This document shows, piece by piece, positions 1-9,336 of a stretch of DNA of 64,000 nucleotides. The DNA lies in assembly GCA_963575745.1 (NCBI GenBank), contig CAUYUJ010017915.1, forward strand, positions 1 to 64,000. Reading direction: 5' to 3'. The notes below the pieces were generated by a model. The model was given only the letters and a program-made list of their open reading frames with translations. It did not search any database and was not told the DNA's origin. Position 1 is the stretch's first letter. Each line of letters begins with the position of its first letter. The stretch is from Prorocentrum cordatum (lineage: Eukaryota > Sar > Dinophyceae > Prorocentrales > Prorocentraceae). The translations under genes and the position numbers were made by a program.

Positions 1-24
1 GGAGGAGGAGGAGGAGGAGGAGGC
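1..24 (+). repeat. (GGA)n tract at window edge
   Basis: Eight perfect GGA triplets that presumably continue upstream of the window. Confidence 0.9.
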
Positions 25-235
25 CATAGCCGGCCCTCACGAGGCCCAGAGGGCCCCCCAGGGGAGAAGAGCTGGGGGCACCCTGGGCGGCCAGGGGCGC
101 CTTCAGCAAGCCCGCGACTGGCGGGGCGGGGCGGCTCGGGCGCGCGGCCCCCCCCCCCCCCCTCTCTCCTCTCGGGGCGCGGCACTCGTCGGAAGGCGAG
201 GCCTCTGGGGGCCTCCAGGGGTCCAGGGAGGTGTG
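25..235. other. GC-rich stretch, no gene seen
   Basis: GC-rich DNA with a C14 run near 150. No convincing exon, repeat or RNA gene is visible. Confidence 0.5.
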
Positions 236-410
236 CACAGTGTTCCTACCTGATGCTTCGCAAGTTCTTTGAATACTTTGTGTGTGGGGGGGCCAGGGCC
301 CTTTCATTCCTCATTGTTCTACCCTGGGCCTCTTCCTGGCAGCTAGGGGGCCAGGAACAATTATACACGAGCACAATTAGAAATGAGCACGATTAGAACT
401 GAACGACGTG
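236..410 (+). mobile_element. Family A TA-flanked MITE, copy 1
   Basis: Shares the core GGGCCTCTTCCTGGC..CTAGGGGGCCAGGAACA and the right end GAACGACGTG followed by TA (411-412) with copies at 11864, 14315 and 18354. The left end is diverged (CACAGTGTTCC). The core can fold as a hairpin. No protein is coded. Confidence 0.7.
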
Positions 411-735
411 TACGGAGGTGCTGCCAACGGTTGACGCGCAACAGCGAGGGTCCTCGCCGCGTTCGAGGGCAGGCGTGCGAGGGCAGGCGTGCGAGGCACG
501 TGGCCGAGTTGGGCACAGCGGGCTGCGGGCGGAGAGGGAGCGCGCGGAAGAGGGGGGGGGCAGCACGCTCGGAGCGTGAGGTCCTTGTGCGTGCGCGCCG
601 GAGCGCGTGCGCGGCGCGGAAGCAGAAGTCCCCGGAGGAGCGGGGCTTGAGGCGAGGAGCCACGGTCCGGGGCGTGACGGAGGTTGCATCCACATGTGCC
701 TTCCGACCGCCCAGAGTCAGAAGAGCAAGGGGTCG
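411..735. other. GC-rich spacer with small tandem duplication
   Basis: Contains a 14-bp direct duplication (GAGGGCAGGCGTGC) near 466-495. Long overlapping ORFs on both strands are GC-driven and give no protein-like sequence. Confidence 0.4.
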
Positions 736-897
736 CGATAGTGCCGCGTTCCAGGATTTCCCAGATTTCCAGGGTTCCCAAAATGGCTTCCCCGTTTATC
801 TGCACGGGCCGCAGACAGGAGGGCCGATAGATGCCTTGGGGATCCTGGTACGCATCCTGAGCGATTTCCCTCATGACATCATTCTCGTCCAACAAAT
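736..897 (-). CDS. Putative exon, unknown protein
   Basis: On the minus strand, AG at 898-899 (..cgaggtag) is followed by an open frame reading YLLDENDVMREIAQDAYQDP and on to ..TLEIWEILERG. The composition is protein-like (acidic/hydrophobic alternation) and unlike the surrounding GC-rich noise. The exon end is not clear. The opposite strand is also open here, so the strand is uncertain. No family recognised. Confidence 0.3.
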
Positions 898-954
898 ACT
901 ACCTCGATCATCGACCCCCGAACTTCGGGTCCCCTTGGCCTCTACTTCGCTCTA

Positions 955-1253
955 AGGCGCCCAGTTGTTCGCCGAGCCGTCCCCGAGGGCCTGCTCGTTT
1001 GTTGTGTCGTTCTTCTCGACAAGTAAGGCGTCTTCCGCTCCCGTGTTCCACGCCTCCGATCTACCCCCCTCCTCGGCTCCTCCATTTTCTTTCGGATTCG
1101 TCGTCGTCGCCGTCCTTCTCCTCGTCATCGTCACTGGCGTCGTTGTCCTTCCGCGTGTCCTCCTGTTTGACCTTAGCTCCTGTTCCGCTACGTTCTGCTC
1201 GGTCAGATCCCTCCATGCCTTTTTCCAGTGTGTTCTCCTTCTTCGTCTGCACA
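955..1253 (-). CDS. Possible charged exon(s), minus strand
   Basis: A minus-strand frame at 1253-1061 gives a Lys/Glu/Asp-rich segment (..KKENTLEKGMEGSDRAER.. then a DDDEEKDGDDDESER run). A second frame at 1134-955 gives ..EDALLVEKNDTTNEQALGDG... The two are out of phase, so they would need an intron or a frameshift. Could be chance in a GAC-rich stretch. Confidence 0.2.
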
Positions 1254-1510
1254 GATCATCCGCTCCTTTTGGTGATGGGTGTTTTCATAAGTCGTACGCC
1301 GTGCCCATCACTTTGAACAACTTATTGGAAGTACTGATCTGGGGTTGTGTCCAGACCCCTCCTCCCAGTAGGGCAGTTTGCTCGTCTCGTGCTTCGTTGG
1401 CGCGCACAGATGTCACGCGGGGCCTGAAGTCACTGCTCCGCTGTCCACGTCCGATCGATCCGGAGATCCTGGATGTGACCTGCTGTGGGTGATCGGGCGG
1501 GGCTGGAACA

Positions 1511-1634
1511 AGGACAAGTCTGTTCCAGAGCGTTCCGGGACTTCTTCAGAGCTTTCCGGAACGCTCCGAGAAGGCCGCGACGCCCGAATCTCTTCCAGAG
1601 CCGCCTGATCTCAGAGATTCTCGATTTATCCTCA
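1511..1634 (+). mobile_element. Short inverted-repeat element, copy 1
   Basis: Starts AAGGACAAGTCTGTTCC and ends CGATTTATCCTC, imperfect inverted ends. A related copy lies at 26491-26640 with the shared core GAACGCTC..GAGAAGGCCGCG. The interior is palindromic (TCCGGAACGCTC motifs). Confidence 0.55.
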
Positions 1635-1762
1635 TCCGGATTGATCGTCCTGGCTACGTGTTGGGGACAAGCCTGCCCGCCTCCCGACATCACCGGAAGA
1701 GTGCACGCCGCAGCGGTTCCGGCTCTGGCGCTTGCCGCCGGGCGCGGAAGGCGGCCGCGCAC

Positions 1763-2708
1763 ATGTGGTCTTGCTGCGGGGCGCCTTCTGGGCAGGACGT
1801 CGAGGCGGAGCTCGGGTCCGACGAGGAGAACGTGCCCCTGGTCAGCGGCGACGACATCCTGACGATGCAGCCGGGCGAGAAGCAGAAGCTCAAGGCCCAG
1901 CTCGAGGACCTGGTCAAGCGCTTCGCGAAGCGCGCGGTCTTCGGCGTGGACTGCCTCGTCGTCGATGCCGGGACGGGCGTGCTGCACCCGGCGAGGTACG
2001 CGATCGATCGGCAGCTCCGGGGCCTGAGAGTGGCCCCCGAGGACGGGGCGAGCTTCCCGTCCTGATGGGCCCATCTTCCAAACACCACTACCACAGGTAG
2101 TAGAGGGAGTAGGAGGATGAGGAGGAGGAGGAGGAGGAGGAGGAGGAGGAGGAGGAGGAGGAGGAGGAGGCGGAGGACCTCCTCATCCTCCCTTTCCTCC
2201 GTCCTGCGTGTGGTAGTGGTTGTGGAAAATTTGCCCATCGCGTCGCGCATCGCGCGCCTGGACCGCCTGAGGCTCGCCCAGGGCTCGGCGGAGGCCGCCC
2301 GAGAGCAGCAGCTGCCCCCGGCCGTGCGCTCCGCCCTCACCGCTGCGCAGCTCGAGCGCCTGGTGCTGCTGTCCTTCGAGACGGGCCCCCTGCTCTGCCT
2401 CGTGGAGGAGACCCCGGCGCGCATGGAGCAGATGGTCGCCGGGGCTCAAGAGACGGGGGTCCATGCAAACGGGGGTCAGTCAGGGCGCCGGATCCTGCAG
2501 GATGCTGCAGAGCCAGGGGTGCGTCGACCCGGGCTTGGGTGCAGGACCCTGCAGGACCCTGCAGGATCTTGCAGGGTCCTGCGAGGCCTGACTGACCCGG
2601 GTCTGGATTGGCCCGGGTCCGTAGCTCCCCGAGGTCGCCTGCCTGAGGATCCTCCGGAACTACCCCTCGGCCGCGCCGCCGCGGCCGTGCCCGCCGCACG
2701 GCGGCTGA
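1763..2708 (+). CDS. Three-exon gene, small Cys-Cys-headed protein with possible PH-like fold
   Basis: Exon 1 (1763 to about 2063) starts ATG and reads MWSCCGAPSG.., then an acidic stretch, a basic helix (GEKQKLKAQLEDLVKRFAKR) and a hydrophobic segment (AVFGVDCLVVD). Exon 2 (about 2217-2434) carries ..LPPAVRSALTAAQLERLVLL.. and LCLVEETPARMEQM. Exon 3 (2634-2708) reads VACLRILRNYP.. to TGA at 2706. The Cys pair at residues 4-5 suits palmitoylation. The order (LVE..R.QM..CLRIL) reminds me of the PH-like membrane-associated ISP proteins of alveolates, but that is inference. Intron 2 is GT-AG (2435-2633). The intron 1 donor is uncertain: a GA donor at 2064 with AG at 2215-2216 keeps the frame. 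The protein would be near 196 residues. Confidence 0.65.
2064..2239 (+). repeat. Fold-back element filling intron 1
   Basis: Arms 2064-2096 (GATGGGC..CCACTACCACAG) and 2208-2239 (GTGTGGTAGTGG..GCCCATC) are inverted repeats of about 32 bp. Inside them, a GGA tract (2117-2175) is followed by a TCC-rich partner (2180-2200), extending the hairpin. The whole intron can fold on itself. The outer right arm runs into exon 2 coding sequence. Confidence 0.7.
2435..2633 (+). mobile_element. Introner-like intron 2 with 7-bp direct repeats
   Basis: GGTCGCC occurs at both borders (2434-2440 and 2633-2639). Removing the segment with one repeat gives a continuous frame (..EQM|VACLRIL..). The donor GT and acceptor AG lie at the repeats. 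Inside are inverted ends, best at GGGTCAGTCAGG (2473-2484) and its complement (2587-2598). This fits insertion of an inverted-repeat element whose target duplication supplies splice sites. Confidence 0.65.
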
Positions 2709-2817
2709 GACCGACCCCTCTCGGCGGCTGCGTGCCCGGCGCCTTCCGCCGCCGCCGCGCACCGGGGCGGGCCCGGCCCCCGCGCGCCCTCTCCACGCGC
2801 CTCACCGCCCCCATATT

Positions 2818-2981
2818 TCAGGAGGGGAAAAAACACACAGACACAATTAATCGTCGATTCCCCAGAACATATGGGAAAATGTGGGAAGTGGGGGGGAAGG
2901 CAGGAATTCAAAAAATATGGGAAAATATGGGGAATCATTTTGTTGTGTGTGTATTTATTTGTGTGTCCCAGGGCCCCTTCA
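2818..2981 (+). mobile_element. Family E element, copy 1, 5-bp target duplication
   Basis: Bounded by ATATT at 2813-2817 and 2982-2986. Ends TCAGGAGGGG.. and ..GGCCCCTTCA are imperfect inverted repeats. The inner ends carry ACACACAGACACAATTAAT and TATTTATTTGTGTGTC. Copies at 40163 and 57494. AT-rich against its surroundings. Confidence 0.75.
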
Positions 2982-3542
2982 ATATTGGCCGCCTTCCAGC
3001 TGCAGCGGCTGGGCAGGCCGCTCTGCCGGCGGCGCGCGGGAGGGGGGCTGCTGGGCGCGCAGGGGGGCGGCCCTCTGGGAGGGCCCCGGCGCCTGCCGCA
3101 TAGGGGGGGCCCGGAGAGGCTTCCAGGAGGGCTGCCTGGAAGGCGGGAGGGCTCACAGGGGAGAGGCCTGGGCCTGGTGCCTTCTCGGGCACCCCCTCCT
3201 CGAGCAGTTCAGGAGCGAAAGAAGGACGTACATCTACATGAATCCACGCTGGTTTCGAGAGTACGCATTGCGCAAATGTGCGCACAACGCGGCCGGTCTC
3301 GCGGATCGAGGGGCCGTGTTCATGTACATAGCTGGGCGCGTACGTCCTTTGTGGGCTCCCTAGCAGTGGCGGAGCGTCCTGGCTCGCCAGTCGGACCACC
3401 AAATCATGTTTCAAGAACCTTTTCTCTGGCTTGCGCGAGATGCTTTCAGAATACTTTTGGCTTGGGCCGCTTTGTTTTCACGCATCGGCTCAATACTCTA
3501 AGAGCATGGTTTTTGTTCTCAGGACGTTCTTTTGTTCTAAGA

Positions 3543-4280
3543 TTAAGTCGGGCGTGTCCCCCGACAGGGGGTTTTGGACGACAAAGAAATTACCCCAGTG
3601 CGACCCTACCTAGAAGTTGGAGCCCCTAGGAAAGCAGCATTAGTTGCTATGCTATGCTATGCTATGCCATGCTATGCTGCGCTATGACATGCTATGCTAG
3701 GCTATGCTATGATATGCTATGCTGCGCTATACTATGCTATGCTATGCAATGCTACGCTATGCTATGGTATGCTGCGCGGTGCTACGCTATGCTGTGCTGC
3801 GCTCTGCTATGCAATGCTACGCTATGCTGCGCTGCGCTATGCTATGCTATGCTATGCTATGCTATGATACGCTGTGCTGCGCTATGCTGTGCAACGCTCT
3901 GCTATGCTATGCTGTGCTCTGCTATGCTAAAGCTCGGCGAAGCTAAGATGAAGGTAAGCTAAGCTAAGATAAACCTGAGCTAAGATGAAACTAAACTAAG
4001 CTAAGATGGCATAAGCTAAGCTAAGATGAGATAAGCAACGCTAAGCTAAGGGAATGTCACTGGGGGAACCGCGGGGCGGATGCCGGGGTAACCGCCCGGG
4101 GCGAGCCCCACTGCCCGGCCCTTTAAGCTCACAGGGTAAGAACCCTTCTAGGCAGAGCCTAGGTAGGGAAAAATGTCAAACCATAATGAAACATCAAACA
4201 TGATAAAACAAACATCGTCCCCAAACGATTTTTTTTCCAATTTCAGATATTCCCCCTGCAGAGGGACAGGCCCGACTGAA
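3543..4280 (-). mobile_element. Family B element nested in family D, pentamer-expanded
   Basis: Starts TTAAGTCGGGCGTGTCCC and ends ..GGACAGGCCCGACTGAA. Flanked by the 8-bp repeats TTCTAAGA (3535-3542) and TTCTGAGA (4281-4288), 7 of 8 identical. Subterminal motifs show it is inverted relative to the copy at 8329. Much of its interior is pentanucleotide repeat. Confidence 0.75.
3640..4050 (+). repeat. TGCTA / GCTAA pentanucleotide arrays
   Basis: Imperfect TGCTA units to about 3930, then GCTAA-type units (AAGCTAAGCTAAGATGA) to 4050. Open frames here are period artefacts. Confidence 0.9.
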
Positions 4281-4339
4281 TTCTGAGAGCATTTTTCGTG
4301 GTGGGCCCGCGGGGATGCCGTGGCGGTCGGTCCCTGCTC

Positions 4340-4734
4340 CATGCTCGGGCCCTCCCTGCGCCACGCGCCTCGCCCCCATGTGCGCGCCGCCAGGTTGCAG
4401 GAGGCGGGGCGACCTCGGCGCCCACGAGGAAGCTCGTTCGCTCTGGGCCCTTCTGGCGCCTCTCCGCGGCAGCGGTGCCACATCGAACTGGAGTGGTGGC
4501 CTGCGTCGCGTCGCCCTGGCAGCAAAGACTGCGAGGGTGTTCAGATGGCAATCTACCTAGTGGCTTACGTGAGCGTGTGTGTGTGTGTGTGTGGATCCTC
4601 CGAAACAGTTCTCAGGAGAGCAGTCGAGCTATAGGTTGCTGCCCAGAAAGTGCAACCCGCCCGCACGAAGGGGACATACGTCAAAGGAGCCGCACGAACT
4701 TCAGTGCCCCCACTGAAGAGCATGGGTGGTACTG
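4340..4734. other. Spacer, no gene seen
   Basis: GC-rich DNA with a short (TG)n at 4575-4592. Overlapping ORFs on both strands look like noise. Confidence 0.4.
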
Positions 4735-5900
4735 ATGATGATGATGATGATGATGATGATGACGATGATGATGATGATGATGATGATGGTGATGCCGAGG
4801 GTGCTGATGCTGACGATGATGAGGATGCTGATGCTTACGACGATGATGCTGATGATGATGGTGATGTTGATGATGCTGCTGGTGATGATGATGATGCTGC
4901 TGACGACGATGATGCTGATGATGTTGATGATGCCGGGGATATGAGGATGATGATTGTGGTGATGGTGATAGTGGTGGCGATGGTAATATCAATGACGGTG
5001 ATATTCATGAAGGTGAACCTGAAGATGTAGATGAGGATACTGACGGGGGTGATGATGCTGATGGTGGTGATGATGCTGACGTTGATGATGGTGATGATGG
5101 TGAAATAGTGATGATGATGTTGATAATACTGATCGGGTGGCGATGTTGTTGTTGATGATGATGATGTTGGTGGTAATGACCATGATGAGTGCTGATGACG
5201 CGTATGCTTCTGCTGCTGGGGATGATGATGACGATGGTGATGATGATGCTGTTGACGATGAGTAGGAGGAGGGGGAGTAGGAAGCTGATGGGGATGATGA
5301 TGATGATGACGACGATGATGATGCTGCTGATGATGATGATGAGGCTGGTGATGCTGATGTTGGTGATGATGAACATGATTGTGGTGACGATTCTGCTACT
5401 GCGGATGATGGTGAAGATGATGATGCGTATGCCGATGTTGTTGCTCATGATCATGATGATGCTGCTGATGCTGCTGCTGACGGTGATGGTAATGGTAATG
5501 GTGGTGATGATGGTGATGGTGATGGTGATAATGCTGATTATGATGTTGATGCTGATGATGAGGATTATGACGAGGATGATGATGCTGATGATGGTAATGC
5601 TGAATCTGTTGATGATGATACTGCTGGTGATATTGATGATGGCGGTGATGACGGTGATGATGAAGATGCTGCTGCTGCTGATGATGAGGGTGATGATGAT
5701 GATGACGATCAAGATGCTGATGCTTCTGCTGCTGCTGATGATGATGACGATGATGATGATGATGCTGATGCTGATGACGATGACGCTGATGATGATGCTG
5801 ATGATGATGTTGATGCTGATGCTGATGCTGATGCTGATGCTGATGCTGCTGCTGCTGCTGATGATGATGATGCTGATGATGATGATGATGGTGCTGATGA
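4735..5900 (+). repeat. Imperfect (GAT)n tract
   Basis: About 1.2 kb of GAT triplets interspersed with GCT, GGT and GAC. Frames read poly-Asp, poly-Met or poly-His, typical of low-complexity DNA. Not accepted as coding. Confidence 0.9.
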
Positions 5901-5985
5901 TAGGGAGGAGGAGAAGGAGGAGGAGGAGGAGAAGCAGGAGGAGGAGGAGGCGAAGGAGGAGGAGGAGAAGGAGGAAGCAGAGATC
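5901..5985 (+). repeat. (GGA/GAA)n tract
   Basis: Purine-only continuation of the GAT tract (AGGAGGAGAAGGAGG..). Confidence 0.85.
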
Positions 5986-6258
5986 TCGGTCATCTGTGTG
6001 GATGAGGGGGAGGCGAGGCAGAAACAGGGGAGAAAGAAGGCAGGAGGAGGAGGAGGTGCCGAGATTGTGGTGGCTTGTGTGAAGAAGCGGGCGCCGACTG
6101 CCTCGCCGGGGGTGTCAGCAGTCAGCAGTTGTGCAGATGAGGCTTTGATTCGCTGGCTTTCTATATGTACTGGTGTCGTGAAGTTTCCCTTCCCTTCCTC
6201 CTTCTTCTCCCAGTCACCCGTGACATCTCCTTCTCCTAATCCCTGTCGCCTGCTGCAG

Positions 6259-6390
6259 ATGCCGTGCAATCTCCTCCTCCCGTGCCACCCGTGAGGCGCC
6301 TGTGGGAGGAGTTCATGGGCGCGCTGGCAGCGGAGCGGGGCGCCACGGGCGGCGAGTTCTTCCTGAACGCGGGGCTGGTTGCCGGCAGGA
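6259..6390 (+). CDS. Putative exon with FFLNAGLVAGR motif
   Basis: A pyrimidine-containing acceptor (..cctgctgcag, ending 6258) precedes a frame reading AVQSPPPVPPVRRLWEEFMG.. and GGEFFLNAGLVAGRTSEEG. The LNAGL-type motif is seen in several GT-A glycosyltransferases, but one short exon cannot prove this. The 3' end is uncertain (a GA donor after GCAG near 6390 is possible). Confidence 0.4.
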
Positions 6391-6684
6391 CCTCGGAAGA
6401 GGGTTCAGGGGGAGTCGGGCACACGATGACGGAGGCGTGGGCGAGCAGGCGCGCCCCCAGGCGCCTCCGGGGCGCCGAGGTCGGGCTCGTTTCTGGGAGC
6501 CCTTCCCCTACCCCTTTTCGGGTCTAGTGTGAGCTTGCGCGTGCGAGACCTCCGCGCGAAGCCTGCTAAGCCTGCGGATGACGGAGGGAGGGCGGGATGA
6601 TATCGTGGTGATGATGAGGGTGATGGGGACATGCAGTTTGGCAATCGTAGACATGCACACAAACCTGTCTATCCGGTTGTAGGG
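6391..6684. other. Spacer, no gene seen
   Basis: Mixed-composition DNA leading into the satellite. Nothing supportable. Confidence 0.4.
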
Positions 6685-7515
6685 GTATGCCGACATGGGT
6701 GCGGGGGGACGCAAGCGAGAGACGTCATTTGGTCCTTCGGTGGAGCTTTCATTGGGGCCACGAAACGTGTGAGAGGTGTGCCGTAATGGGTACGGGGGAC
6801 GCATGCGAGCACTGCCATTTTGGCCCGTTGGTGGGACGCCCTATGGGGCCACGAAGCGCGCGAGGGGAGTGCCGACATGGGTGCGGGGGACGCATCCACC
6901 GCCACTGGGGCCTTCAGTGGAGCTCCCCATGGGGCCACGGAGCGTGTGAGGGGTGTGCTGACATGAGTGCGGGGGACGCGTGCGAGAACTGCCACTGGAG
7001 CCTTTGGTGGGGCACCCTATGGAGCCACGGAGTGTGTGATGGGTGTGCCGACATGGGTGCGGGGGACGCATGCGATATTCGCTGCCGAGGCCATCGGTGA
7101 AGCTCCCCATGGGGCCACGAAACGTGTGAGAGGTATGCCGACATGGGTGCGGGGGACGCATGCGAGAGTCGTGACTGGGGCCTTCGGTGGGGCTCCCTAT
7201 GGGGCGACGAATTGTGTGAGGGGTGTGCTATGATGGATGCGGGACATGCGTGCGAGAACCGCCATTGGAGACCTTGAGTGGGAACTCGTATGGGGCCACG
7301 AAGCGTGTTGCGTGTGTGTGCCGACATGGGTGCGGGGGGCGCTTGCGAAAACTGCCACGGCCTTCGGTGGAGCTCCATATGGCCACGTAGCGTGTGAGAG
7401 GTATTCTGAAATCGGTGTGGGTGGCGCATGCGAGAGACGCCGCTGGGGCTTCCGGTGGGTTTTCTTTGGGGCCACGCAGCGTGTGGGGGGTGTGCCGAAA
7501 TTGACATGCGGAGGG
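6685..7515 (+). repeat. 90-bp tandem satellite, about nine units
   Basis: The phrase GCCGACATGGGTGCGGGGGA recurs at about 6689, 6780, 6871, 6957, 7047, 7137, 7227, 7320, 7405 and 7494, so the period is 85-93 bp. Units also share GGGGCCACGAAGCGTGTGAG. The 90-bp period keeps frames open on both strands. Confidence 0.9.
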
Positions 7516-7732
7516 CAGAGGCAGGGACGGGAGGAGGGAGGAGGACAGCGGGAAGGAATGAAGGATCCTGATGTGGGGTGCTGTCTCTTCAAAACGAGGA
7601 CCCATCACATTATGGTTAGGAACTGACAGCGGGATAACCATGCCTTCTCGGAGTTATTCACTGATCCGAAACATTATGCCGCCGTCGGATCCTTTAGCCA
7701 TGTCGTTCATGACTATACTTTGCTGCGCTCTT

Positions 7733-7995
7733 GCAGGCGATGCGGAGCGCACGCGAGACTGTGTAGGATTGTGGCGCTGTTGCTTAGTCAGGTTGGAAAG
7801 TCGCCAGGCGTCTTGAGCGACCGGGATGAAAGCCAGGAGAGTACACAGACGATTGTGCCATCGCTTCACAGGGCGGTGGACCTGCTCCACCTGGTCCAGC
7901 AAATTGACATCACGGCGGAGGAGGACGACCAGGCCGTGCTGTCAGACCTGCTCCACCACAGGCCAGCCTTCATGCGATTTGTTCAAGAATCATCA
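7733..7995 (+). CDS. Putative exon, unknown protein
   Basis: An acceptor-like ..gctcttgcag ends near 7737. From about 7790 one frame reads ..ESTQTIVPSLHRAVDLLHLV.. then DITAEEDDQAVLSDLLHH and RPAFMRFVQ. This is helix-like and acidic. The start is not fixed because several AGs lie in the first 60 bp. No family recognised. Confidence 0.45.
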
Positions 7996-8225
7996 TATTG
8001 TTTCTCTGATTCTCCTTCCCTGCCCTCTGCTCCCTGCTCCCTCCCTCCTCCTTCCTCCCTTCTTCCTCCGCCTTCACCCCTTCGTCCCCTCTGCCGCCTG
8101 CCTTCCTCCCCACGCGCCGGGAAATAATGGCACGACGTCCCCGCCGAGCGCGGCGGCCGCCGCGTCCGCCGGACTCGTCGCGCGGCGGTGGCCGGAGACC
8201 GATGCCCGAAGCGAGCAGGGGGATC

Positions 8226-8660
8226 TCAGCACCGCGGGCACGCGCACGCGGGGCGTTGCTCGGCAGTTGCCTCGGCCGGCTGCAGGCCCACGACCCGCGC
8301 GAGCGCGTGCCCCGTCGCGCAGCCAGGCTTAAGTCGGGCGTGTCCCTGTACAGGAGGAATCTTCGAACATAGTCTAACATTAATCAGGGCGCACTTCTAT
8401 ATATATATATATATATAGATGTTTCATGTTTGAGCATGTTTTTGATCATTGAATGACCAATTTCAATTTTTCGTCCAAAATCCCCCTGTAGGGAGACACG
8501 CCCGACCTAAAGCCAGGCGCGTGGCGCCACCCCTCGGCGAAACTGCACCCCCGCGGGAAGCGCGGCTCCGAGAGCAGACCCCCCCCGTGCGGTAGGTTCG
8601 TGCCGTGCGCGGCGCGGCAGCGGCCCATCCACGATTTGAGCTGCTCCCAGTCGCCCGTTT
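8226..8660 (-). pseudogene. Minus-strand reading frame interrupted by a family B element
   Basis: From 8660 down to 8511 the minus strand reads TGDWEQLKSWMGRCRAAHG.., then GGGLLSEPRFPRG and EGWRHAPG. The 182-bp element (8329-8510) breaks it. Deleting the element and one 8-bp duplication continues the frame as CATGHALARVVGLQP.. to a Cys-rich end (..CACPRC) and TGA at 8226-8228. Either the element is spliced out or the gene is disrupted. On this strand no GT, GC or GA donor matches an AG at the duplication, so disruption is as likely as splicing. Function unknown. Confidence 0.5.
8329..8510 (+). mobile_element. Family B element, 182 bp, exact 8-bp target duplication
   Basis: TTAAGTCGGGCGTGTCCC at the left, GACACGCCCGACCTAA at the right. 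AGCCAGGC is repeated exactly at 8321-8328 and 8511-8518. A (TA)n run lies inside (8398-8417). Inner motifs GGAGGAATCTTC (left) and CGTCCAAAATCCCCCTG (right) recur in other copies. Confidence 0.85.
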
Positions 8661-8661
8661 G

Positions 8662-8814
8662 GTAAGTCGGGCACGTCCTGCTGAAGGAGGAATATTCAGA
8701 AATAGTACACCAATAGTCCAGGGACGATTTGTGGAGCATGTTTGAGCATGTTTGGGTATTTTTTTTTAATGTTTCGTCCAAAATCCCCCTGTATGGGGGA
8801 CACGCCCGACCTGA
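8662..8814 (+). mobile_element. Family B element, second local copy
   Basis: Left TAAGTCGGGCACGTCC, right GGGGGACACGCCCGACCTGA. No matching 8-bp flanks are seen, as expected if it arrived by local duplication with its neighbour. Confidence 0.7.
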
Positions 8815-8935
8815 CGGTACCCCCGCGGGAAGATCGCGCTCCGAGAGCAGACCCCCGTGCGGTAGGTTCGTGTCGTGTCGGCGCGGCAGCGGCCCATCCC
8901 CGACCTGAGCTGCTCCCAGTCGCCCGTTTGGATAC
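8815..8935 (-). pseudogene. Degraded duplicate of the 8511-8660 exon
   Basis: Matches 8550-8660 closely (WEQLRSGMGRCRA..) but has a 1-bp deletion after GRCRA and a truncated 3' end. With 8511-8660 and the two family B copies it forms a tandem (element-exon) duplication. Confidence 0.6.
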
Positions 8936-9336
8936 ACAACACGTGCCGTGCTCGAAGCGTCTGCGGCAATACGCTGCTTGTTGCCTCAGCGTAATGGCCC
9001 ACAACGTGTCGCGCCAGACCTGCGTGATCAGTCTACGTGTTGATGCTCAACACGTAGCATATTGATTCGGAGCTCAACAGTTGAGCTCCGTATCAATGTG
9101 CTACGCGTTGCGTGCTGCGTATCGGGGCAGCTAGATTCGTGCCGTGTCGACGCGGCAGCGACGTATCAACGGCAGCTCCAGCTCCCGATACGCAACACGC
9201 AACGCGTAGCGTATTGATACGAAGCTCAACATCTAGATTGATAACCTGGCGCGGTGCGTTCGCCAAGACGTTGGCCAAGGCGCTGAGGCAACACGCAGCA
9301 TATTGGCACGGAAGTTTTGAGCACGGTACTTGTTGT
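8934..9336. repeat. Nested fold-back block of about 400 bp
   Basis: Outer arms 8934-8991 and 9276-9334 are inverted copies (GTGCCGTGCTCGAAGCG.. against its complement). Inside, 9048-9078 and 9080-9110 form a hairpin with 28 of 31 bases paired and a 1-base loop, and 9080-9126 is also inverted to 9184-9230. No coding function seen. Confidence 0.75.

Larger units (their letters stand above)
3363..4339 (+). mobile_element. Family D element split by family B
   Basis: Left end GCAGTGGCGGAGCGTCCTGG, right end ..GTGGTGGGCCC.. to GGTCGGTCCCTGCTC. These match the inverted ends of the copies at 39769 and 58210. A 738-bp family B element sits inside at 3543-4280. Without it the two halves join as in the intact copies. 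Confidence 0.7.

Noticed and set aside
2818-2981. Shared peptide (QEGKKHTDTINRRF..) in all family E copies as a coding gene
   Set aside because: Differences between copies fall equally on all codon positions and the frame follows from shared element DNA. No start or independent support.
4735-5980. Long poly-Asp, poly-His or poly-Ile ORFs in GAT tracts
   Set aside because: Triplet repeats keep several frames open on both strands. No non-repetitive protein sequence is attached.
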